A stretch of DNA of 64,000 nucleotides from Asparagopsis taxiformis (taxonomy: Eukaryota > Rhodophyta > Florideophyceae > Bonnemaisoniales > Bonnemaisoniaceae): the NCBI GenBank assembly GCA_030407315.1, contig JALQPE010002902.1, positions 1 to 64,000 on the forward strand. Reading direction: 5' to 3'. This document shows positions 55,811 through 64,000 of this stretch, piece after piece; the stretch's first letter is position 1; every line of letters starts with the position of its first letter. A program made the position numbers and the translations under genes. The notes under the pieces are model-generated. The model worked only from the letters and a program-made list of their open reading frames with translations, did not search any database and had not been told where the DNA came from.

Positions 55811-57412
55811 CCCAGCATCTCCTGTGCCGAAAAATCCCGCGCTCACTTCTGATGTACGTCTAGACGTGTTTCGCACTTGTACGCATCAGGGAAGGCGTCA
55901 CGGAAGGTTGAGACTACGCTATTTGTGTACCGCGTCGTCTGAAATAGCGAGTAGTGTTTGTTGTATAGTTGTGGAGTATGCGTCTAGTGGTTTGTAAAGC
56001 TTGCAGAACGGGATAGGGATGTGGGTGGCCCTATTTTATGAATACATGAATACAAATATTCAGGGTTGACGAAGCGGAAAGGCATACGCTCATACATGTA
56101 TGAGTTTGCATAGTGGAGGAAATATTTACATCGAAATTTACATGGAAGAGATGGAGGTTTTAAGGATGAGGTATGAGAGGAAGAAAATTCTTCTGTGGTA
56201 TGAGGATGTGTTCTGTGGGGGGTGGATGGAATCTTGGGATGGGATGGTACAGGGGGAAGTGGAAATGTACGGAGTGCGGGTTTAGATTGGAGTGTGATTC
56301 GGAGAGGAGTGCCGACAAGCATATTATGGGGATTGGGGAGACGCTGCGGGGTGTTGGGGTAGTGAGGGCGGAGGAGGTGTTTAGGTGGGACCGTAGGAGG
56401 GTGCGGTTGAAGGCGCCGAGAGGAGGGGGTTTTAGGAAAGTGAGGAGAAAGAGGTGGGAAGGGGGGTGGCGTCTGTTCTGGCTGTGGTGAGTGGGGATGT
56501 GATGGGAAGAAGAGGGTTATTGTATTTGGGGAGGGAGGGGAGTGGGAGGATGGGTGCGAAGTGGGGGGTTGATATGTGTTTCAGAGCGGGGAGGTTTCTG
56601 GGGAGACGGCGGGGGAGCGGGAGCGTGGGCCGGTGGTGGTGGTGGTGGTGTATACGGTATCGAAGATGCGGATGGCGTGGGGGCATGGAGCAGGTGAGGG
56701 AGGGAGGGGTGGAGCAGGTCGAAGAGTAAGCTGCAGGGGAAGTTTGTGGAGAGGGCGAAGGAGAGGGGTTGAAGGTAGAGGAGAGAGGGTATTGAAGAAC
56801 AATACGTTGCAAAGGTGATGGGGGAGAGCATGGTCGAGGGGATAGGGGATGTTTTTCCCTATTCTGAGGTAGTATGAGGACTGGTTATAAGAAATCTGTA
56901 CGGTAGAGCAGAAAAGTAGGTATGGAATGGAGGTGTGCACCGTGGAAGCGGGGATAGGTAGCTGAAAATGCGTTCTAGAGTGGTATTGGGGGTGTTTGAG
57001 GTACAGTACGGGGGAGGTGAGCACCAAATGGAAGGGGGTGTGAGCGAGAGGATGAAAAAATTAAAGACAAAATTGGAGTCGACCGACAAGGAAAAATAGA
57101 GTGGTCGCCGTGATGGATGCGGACATCCATGTCGAGCAAGGCGGCAGAAATTTCTGGGGTCGAAATTTTTGAATTTCTGAACCGGCGCCCGTCCTAGGTT
57201 GACATAGACATGGCGGAAGTCCATCCCGAGGGGGACATCCGTGGTACTAGAAACAATGAATGTCGTCCTAGTAATACTAGACGTACTAGACCGCATGGAC
57301 GTCCGGATCTAGGCGGACATCCAAAAATACTGGAGAACATGGACGTCCGCCTAGTAATACTAGGTGTACTAGAGGTTGTGGACGTCCGCGTCCATTTCCG
57401 AGAACACAGACG
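55730..57412 (+). mobile_element. right-hand internal region and terminus of the 10.9-kb element, with decayed gene
   Basis: Same type as 2,640-4,706. The strand is strongly G/A-rich from 56,100 to 57,000. Plus-strand frames look like fragments of a gene: IYIEIYMEEMEVLRMRYERK (56,120 on), WKCTECGFRLECDSERSADK plus HI (a C2H2-like finger, about 56,250), and RMGAKWGVDMCFRAGRFLGR (about 56,550). Frames change between segments. These pieces recur in the copies at 3,420-4,400 and 57,670-58,300, so they are family features rather than chance. The sub-terminal part carries GGACGTCC and CTAGTAATACTAG motifs. Confidence 0.65.
57380..57412 (-). repeat. right terminal inverted repeat
   Basis: Ends CATTTCCGAGAACACAGACG. 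It is the inverted match to 46,525-46,557. Confidence 0.85.
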
Positions 57413-57669
57413 TACCTATTGTTCAACCCCTCTCCGGGAAAACCTTAGGGTTAGCCAACAGCTCGACGGATTACGTCATCTTGCTCCATTAATACGCACC
57501 TCGCGTGAGCGCTATAATCGCACAACCCCCTCCGGGTAGCGATACCTTCTCTCTTACGAGATTACCCGCCGGGTACCTATAAGGTTCATCTGCTCTACCG
57601 CTTCCTCTACCGAGGCTCGGGACACCTGTCGGGTGGTTTGCCGCTCTAGCGGATTTTCTACCTGCTACA
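57413..57669 (+). repeat. solo LTR, right part
   Basis: Continues the LTR broken at 46,524 and ends TACCTGCTACA at 57,669, followed by the second CCTCT copy. With the left part it makes about 685 bp with TG...CA ends. No internal retroelement genes remain, as expected for a solo LTR. Confidence 0.75.
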
Positions 57670-59428
57670 CCTCTCACTCCCTATCCCGTACCCGACCTGC
57701 TCCACCCCTCCCTCCCTCAGCTGCTCCATGCCCCCACGCCATCCGCATCTTCGATAACGTATACACCACCACCACCGGCCCACGGTCCCGCTCCCCCGCC
57801 GTCTCCCCAGAAACCTCCCCGCTCTGAAACACATATCAACCCCCCACTTCGCACCCATCCTCCCACTCCCCTTCCTCCCCAAATACAATAAACCCTTTCT
57901 TCTCTATCACATCCCCACTCACCACAGCCAGAACAGACGCCACCCCCTTCCCGCCTCTTTCTCCTCACTTTCCTAAAAAACCCCTCCTCTCGGCGCCTTC
58001 AACCGCACCCTCCTACGGTCCCACCTAAACACCTCCGCCCTCACTACCCCAACACCCCGCAGCGTCTCCCCAATCCCATAATATGCTCGTCGGCACTCCT
58101 CTCCGAATCACACTCCAATCTAAACCGGCACTCCGTACATTTCCACCTCCCCCTGTACTATCCCAAGATTCCATCCACCCCCTACAGAACACATCCTCAT
58201 ACCACAGAAGAATTTTCTTCCTCTCATACCTCATCCTTAAAACCTCCATCAGCTCCATGTAAATTTCGATGTAAATATTTTCTCCACTATGCAATCTCAA
58301 ACATGTATGAACGTATGCCTTTCCGCTTTGTCAACCCTGAATATTTTATATTCATGTATTCATAAATAGGGCCACCCACATCCCTATCCGTTCTGCAAGC
58401 TTTGCAAACCACCAGACGCATACTCCACAACTATACAACAAACACTACTCGCTATTTCAGACGACGCGGTACACAAGTACCGTAGTCTCAACCTTCCGTG
58501 ACGCCTTCCCTGATGCGTACAAGTGCGAAACACTTCTGGACGTACATCAGAAGTGAGTGCGGGAATTTTCGGCACAGGAGATGCTGGGCCACCAAATTGA
58601 TTTTTCGGAAATTTTAGAATTTCTGGGCTGGCCAGCAATGCAATCGAGCTGGACATCCAGCAGACGTCCAGTAGTGTTCGTCGTGAGAGAGTGGGGCGGG
58701 ACCGTGATGAAACAAGGACCAAGACCTTTCCCAGGCGTATTGAGCCTGAAATCGACCCATCGTAAGACGCGATTTTGGCTTACAGTCGGTGCTTACAGAA
58801 GGCAGTGATAGCCCCGATCGGGGCGCCCGACGGTTCGGCTTACAGTTGGTGCTTACAGACGCAGGTGATAGCCCCGATCGGGGCGGTGGTCGGTTCCTGG
58901 GGCCGTTGTGGCCAAATTAGACACCCTGATTTGAATTAAAATTTGGGCTATTCTCAAAAACATGCACATGTGAACATGTTTTTGAGATGGGGGTGTGCCG
59001 TACGGCACAAACGACCCGCCGAAATCGATGATTTTTTACAATTTTTTTGTGCCCGAAATCTTAGAATTTCTGGGCTGGCCAGCAGTGCAATCGAGCTGGA
59101 CATCCACCGGACGTCCATTTCAGGTTGGTCGTGTGCTGCCTACATCCACGCATTGCAGCAACTAAGCAGGCGGGTTCACTACTCATACAAAGTGCACGGA
59201 ATATGAATAACGTAATGGGTGAGTAGTGTTGTGTTGAGGGAGTAAGGCGGGACCATGATGAAACACGGAAGAAGATTTCTCCCTAGCATAACTTAGGCTT
59301 GAAGCCTGGAATCGACCCATCGTTAGGCGCCATTTAGCCTTACAGTTAGTGCTTACAGAAGCCAGTGATGACCCCGCTCGGGGCGGCGGCCGGTTCCTGG
59401 GGCTGTTGTGGCCAAATTAGACACCCTG
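57670..59428 (-). mobile_element. DNA transposon, second half of the split copy
   Basis: Resumes the element broken at 46,096 (CCTCTCACTCCCTATCCCG). It contains the inverted internal region (57,675-58,560) and dual-palindrome unit copy 8 (hairpin 58,952-58,987; palindrome 58,995-59,008), followed by a further unit part. At about 59,428 it is broken again by LTR-like sequence within GACACCCTG, where other copies continue ATTTGAATTG. Confidence 0.8.
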
Positions 59429-59938
59429 TGTGGGACTCGTCCCGTATTGCGCTGCGAGCGGTCGCGGGAGGGACAATTCCAGGCGTCTGGAATGGGCGCC
59501 AGGAAGGGTCGCTTAAGCGGTACGCTCGAGAGCGTGAGTGGGTGCTCGATAGGGAATCAGCCGCGAAGAGCCGCGTTGGGAATCAATGGCCGCGGTGACG
59601 TGGCAAGGCAATTGTCGCCCAAGGGCGAATGGGCGCGTGCCGCCTTGCATTGGCACCGGGCCACATTGCTTGCGCGGGACCCTTCGGCGAGCGTGCAACG
59701 TGTAGCGATATAGGCGCGATTAGTCACACACGTGTGCGAGCGGGAGGATTCTCCCGTTACAGTTGTGCACGTGTACGTTACGGCTAGCCGTTTCTATTAG
59801 TTTACACGTAGCAACGTAGCAGCTTAACTCTGTAAGGCCCCTGGGCCACGTAAACACCCCACAAGGTCCATTGGACGCCGGACCGGGACCATTGGTCCTG
59901 GTCCGGTCCCGGCAGTCTCGTTGACCATCGTCTGTGTT
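59429..59938 (+). repeat. LTR-like insertion, partial
   Basis: Begins TGTGGGACTCGTCCC exactly at the break in the transposon, so it is a separate insertion. It is GC-rich and ends where another transposon terminus starts at 59,939. The rest of this insertion would lie beyond the window. LTR identity is inferred from the TG start and the context only. Confidence 0.4.
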
Positions 59939-62900
59939 TTCGGAAGTGGACGCGGACGTCCAGTCTCTCTAGTACGGGTCCTAGTCGGCCCCGAGATTTA
60001 CTAGAACAAATGAACGTCCGCGTCCAAAAAAAAAATAAAAATTTTTTGGATGCGGACGTCCACTTTCTCTAGTACATATGGCGGAATACTAGGACCCGAC
60101 ATCCACTTTCTCTAGTACATATGGCGGAATACTAGGGCCCGACATCCAGTATACAATATATCAGCGAAAACCGGGAGGGAAGAAATTACAGCAGATGGTA
60201 AATTCAGGGCCCATATCGGACCGTATTTTATTCTCTCATTTAGGAAACTGCTGTTACGTATACAATACTCTCTAGAATAGGGAATACATATCTGGTCAGA
60301 ATAGGAAATAAATACCCGGTTAGAATAGGAAATACGTATCCAGCCAGAATAGGAAATACGTATCCAGCCAGAATACGAAATACGTATCCAGCCAGAATAC
60401 AAAATACCTGTCAGCATATCGTCGATCACCCATCTCCCTCACTATCGCGTTCTCCCTACCATCCGAACGCCATGCACCACCATCCGCACATACTTCAAGA
60501 ACCCTCACGACCTAGATTACAAAAAATCCGCTCCTTCCCAATTCCGTCCCCGCTTTCCTCGACACCACCCCAGCCCATTAAATCATGAAGACATCAAACA
60601 CGAACATGGTCAGCAAAATCTTACACCACTTGAAACCCACTCTCACTTCTATCGTATGCCCCAAAATATACACATACCAGAAACACCTCACAGCTTCATT
60701 CCCCATCTTCCTACATCCCTTCTTCACTCTCCTTCAGTCCTGCCGTTCCTGCTTCACCACTCCTGCATCACATACAAAACATCAACCCCAACAGTCAGAT
60801 TCAAAAGCAACGCTTACCACGACAGATATCCTAGAAACTCCCTTACTTACCTCTCCGAGAGGATGAGTGAATCATCCATCCTACACAAATACAAACCATG
60901 ATCCAAAAACCTTGCAATGAATAATCAAAGTCAGCAGTCCATATCTTCGCAAAACAAGTCTTGGTGCTCAGTGAAACTTACCTTCTGTCATCAACATTCC
61001 TGCATCATCTACACAACATCGGAATCAACCACAACAGTCAGACTCAAAACCAACCTTCCCTCACAGCATACTTTCAAAACTTCACGTACCTCTCTTCCAT
61101 CCTCCGCTCAATACACACCATCAGTCAACAGGCTTCCCATGAAAAATATCGCATCAACGGAAATAGTCAGACTCAAAACCCACGCTTCCCTCAACGCATA
61201 CCCTCGAGGGTAGAGGATGGAACGAAGGTACGTGCGCGAACCTTGATCAAGATTCGCGCACGTACAAAGCAAAGTCGGTCAAAGAATATCAGTCGGTGAT
61301 GAGGGCGGAGTGGAGCCTGCGGCGTCGACCGGACAGCTTTCAGCGTCCGCTTAAGTCTTGCTGTGCATACTCGAAATCATCGCCGGCAGTGAGATTGAGT
61401 ATGGCCCAAGCCATGGTCTCTGATTCCCGAACAATGAGATCCGGATCGAGAACAACAAATATAAACATATAATCATATATATGAGAATCCATTTGCTTTC
61501 CTTACATGATCCGTGCATATCCGCTGTAAAGCATATTCAGATTCCACGAAGTTCGGAAATAAAAAAGTTTATTATTACAAATGAATTAATTGAAAATTCA
61601 TCTCCCAGGGCGGTTGTTCGTCCTTCCATGCACACGTTGCCAGCACGCAATGTGATGTAACAGTTGGAAATGATTGAACTCTCGGTTAAATTCCACCGTT
61701 GGGATGTCAGCTGGAGTGAGCACAAAACTACTACCCACAAAACTACGAACGAACACGTTACATTCCAAGTCTCGAAAGCACCACAAAAATAAAATTGGTC
61801 GCATCTGGACGGCACAGTCTTCCCCTGTTCAGCTCGCAATCCTCCCTTTTGCGTCAAAACTCGACATGGAATGCAAGTATGAAGGATGCTTCTACTACTG
61901 CGTAGATGCTTATGCGCTCGCGCTGCATGAGCGAACGTGTCGCTACCGTTTCAACCCCTCTCCCCAACATTTCAACAACGCTCGTGTCCCTGCCGTCACC
62001 CATGAGCCTGCTCGAAACGGCGACCATGATTCCCCGCAACCCAGCTCCCCAGACCCAGAATCTGGTCGTGCTTCCTCCAGCGACTCACCCTGTGACGCTC
62101 CACTGCCACCAACCTCAACCCCCTCCCGCGCAGACCTCCTCGTGCAATCCCTCGCCGCCAGTCTCACAACCCTCGAGTACAAGGCCGGCGCTGGCCGCGT
62201 GAGCGAAGTCATCACCATCCTACAAGACCCCGCATTCTCCCTAGAAAAGTTCAACAGCGCCGTTCGCACCGTAGAAGAATGTCGCCACGTTACCGCTTCC
62301 ATGGTCGAAACACATTTCCGCACCGAAGGTTACAAGAGCCACATCATTCCAGACAAAACTGGTAAGTACTCGGCACAACTGTACCTCCGCGACCCAGTCG
62401 ACATGCTCCGCAGGCAGTTAGCACTGGCTAACGACCAAAATACTCTCTTCCACCCCTCCCCACAGACCGCCCCAGACGGCACCGCAATATTTTCTCATCC
62501 CCTACACACAGAATTCGCGAAAACGCTGCACCAGGTTACTAGACAGCGCGTGCAGCTCTCGGAAGATCCACAGGTCGTATGGGCAGAGGAAACTGATCCC
62601 ACACCTTCCTCCTTTGCCGGCCTCCTCCAAGTGTACTCCGACAAGAGCAGCACAAGCCTCAAGAGCTCCGCAATCGTCGCATACCCCATACACGTCACAC
62701 TGCTCAACTTCTCCGCCCCCCTCCGTCGCCACTGCATCCGTACCGGCCTCACCATCGTCGGGTATCTTCCGTACATTGTTAACCCTTCGTCCAACGCCTA
62801 GTTCGGTGATGAAATGCCGACAACCTCTAGTTCTGCTAGTCGCGCTCGCAAAATTGATATTCTTTATAAAGCACTCGAAAAAGTGTTTTCGTCCCTATCC

Positions 62901-64000
62901 ACCGCGTTCTCTTCCGGGTTCCCTGCACAGACTCCACTGCAACTGCCCGCCAATGCTTTCCCATCCTAGCCAATTATTGCTGCGACTTTCCAGAGGCCAA
63001 AGAGCTCTCATGCACTCGCAATAGCACTACCACCACACATCCCTGCCACCGCTGCTACATCCCCGCCACTCAACTGAATCCACCGCGCCACACCAGCCCC
63101 GCTCCCTCGATGATACACGCTCTGCACGCCAAGAGAGCGCTCAGGAGCATACAACTGCTCCGCTCGAAGCTCTCTCCCTCCTCGAACAACACTCTGTCCT
63201 CGAATCGACCGCTCTTTTACCCACCAATAGTCCCCTAGACCCCTACAACATTTTCTCCTTCGAGCCTCTGCACAATCTCCACCTCGGCATCTCAAAGCTC
63301 ATCAAACAGTGCATTGTCCACCGCCTCAGCTCCCCAGACCTCACCACCACCACTGCCTCCCATTCCGGGACACCTCGCACCTTCAAGAAGGTGAAAAATC
63401 CATCCTCGCCGGCTCAAACAGCATTCTGTCCGCTATCGAACGCGACTACTACATCACCGGTCTTCATGTCGACTTCTCCAAGGGTGAGAAGGGCACCAAT
63501 TTGAACGGCCTCTTCACGGAGGACGGCATACGCGGCATGCTCGCAGCCAAAGACTATCACCATGTCGACATGGTGTTCCCTTTCATCGCAGCATTCATTG
63601 ACACATGCTGTGACGAAGTAGATACAGCCCCCCTCACTTCCATCTGCACGCAATACTCTGACCTCGTCGCATGGGTCATGAAACGCGGTCGCATCAAGCA
63701 CTGGACTGCCGCCGAACTACAAAGCCTCCAGAACTCCATTTCCTATTTCAAACAATCAATGCTCTCCACCCTCGGCCCATTCCACACCACAGGTCTCAAA
63801 ACTTTCAAGTTCCATCTTCTAGACCATCTTCCCGGTGACTTGCAGAGATATGGCGCCCTGGAACACATTGATGCAGGCCCCTACGAACACTCGCATCTTC
63901 TGTTCAAACAGAGTTATAGGAAAACCTCTCGAAGGCGCTCCACAGCCATGGAAGAGACTATTCGCCACATGGAATTCTCCTTGGCCACTCCAACTGGTCA
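59939..64000 (+). mobile_element. CACTA/Plavaka-like DNA transposon with transposase, left part
   Basis: Starts CGTCTGTGTTTTCGGAAGTG, identical to the left terminus at 46,525. Order: sub-terminal GGACGTCC motifs, two 43-bp repeats (about 60,060-60,145), the 24-bp array (60,275-60,410), a short form of the satellite (60,600-61,210), the shared unique sequence (61,300-61,770), then a decayed transposase gene. It continues past the window end. It shows what the 10.9-kb element has lost and links both to one family. Confidence 0.75.
61866..64000 (+). pseudogene. decayed CACTA/Plavaka-like transposase (runs off the window)
   Basis: From ATG 61,866 the first frame runs to a TAG at 62,799. It has an N-terminal zinc-finger-like MECKYEGCFYYCVDAYALAL followed by HERTC, a Ser/Pro-rich linker, and a conserved core: YLRDPVDMLRRQLAL, LLQVYSDKSSTSLKSSAIVA, YPIHVTLLNFSAPLRRHCIR and GLTIVGYLP. 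This 'D-K-T ... YP-x-x-LT-x-x-N ... R ... GYLP' order is typical of Plavaka/CACTA-type transposases. Later pieces in shifted frames are ILANYCCDFPEAKELSCTRN, then HPCHRC; PYNIFSFEPLHNLHLGISKL; and, from about 63,395, a long frame ending with KFHLLDHLPGDLQRYGALEH and SHLLFKQSYRKTSRR. One to two stops and about three frame changes make it non-functional. Confidence 0.75.

Larger units (their letters stand above)
46525..57412 (+). mobile_element. 10.9-kb CACTA/Plavaka-like non-autonomous DNA transposon
   Basis: The left end starts CGTCTGTGTTTTCGGAAGTG and the right end is its inverted match, ending CGAGAACACAGACG; about 31 of 33 terminal bases agree. A TA dinucleotide flanks both ends (46,523-46,524 and 57,413-57,414) and may be the target duplication. 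Inside are a 43-bp tandem array, a 24-bp array, a long degenerate satellite, dual-palindrome units, a large inverted repeat and a decayed internal gene. The left 3 kb is shared with the element at 59,939, which has a transposase; none is visible here. Both the terminal similarity and the split LTR outside support these boundaries. Confidence 0.7.

Noticed and set aside
46525..61560. Segmental duplication of host DNA (46.5-49.5 kb against 59.9-61.8 kb)
   Set aside because: Both copies start at the same transposon terminus, so transposition explains the duplication.

Overview
This is nuclear DNA from a compact, intron-poor eukaryote. The best guess is a florideophyte red alga of the Chondrus type. 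That is an inference from mostly single-exon genes, very short introns with TACTAAC-like branch sites, an AMPK-type starch/glycogen-binding domain, two TRM1-family genes, and dense nests of Ty3, Ty1/copia-like and CACTA/Plavaka-like transposons between gene islands. No rRNA, tRNA or CRISPR locus could be supported.

Layout. Bases 1-9,460 are a transposon nest. A decayed Gag-like gene on the minus strand (8,795-9,460) is followed directly by the LTR of a Ty3 chromovirus-type element. That element's pol gene (RNase H, integrase, chromodomain; 4,708-7,119) is open but has lost its 5' half where a DNA transposon ends at 4,706. Bases 10,464-30,126 are a gene island: a sterol-sensing-domain/Patched-type permease, a TauE/SafE-type permease, two small minus-strand genes that each splice inside a glycine-rich segment (one carries a CBM48 domain), a small membrane protein, a TRM1 paralog, a secreted Ser/Thr/Pro-rich protein, a triple-C2 copine-like protein, a canonical TRM1 with two in-frame starts, and a chromodomain/RGG protein. 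Bases 30.1-43 kb are gene-poor, with a cluster of 4-5 bp microsatellites, one plausible small gene and one possible spliced short ORF. Bases 43.4-64 kb are a second, more complex transposon nest.

The most informative part is that second nest. One DNA-transposon copy (45,395-46,096 continuing at 57,670) is split by a solo LTR with a CCTCT target duplication (46,097-46,524 plus 57,413-57,669). The LTR is in turn split by a 10.9-kb element (46,525-57,412) with matching terminal inverted repeats. Inside this element are tandem repeats, a large near-identical inverted repeat with a 2.6-kb spacer, and a repeat unit carrying two conserved palindromes. A related element starts at 59,939 and carries a decayed CACTA/Plavaka-like transposase running off the window end, which suggests the 10.9-kb element is a non-autonomous relative. 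All functional calls rest on reading motifs by eye; no database search was possible.
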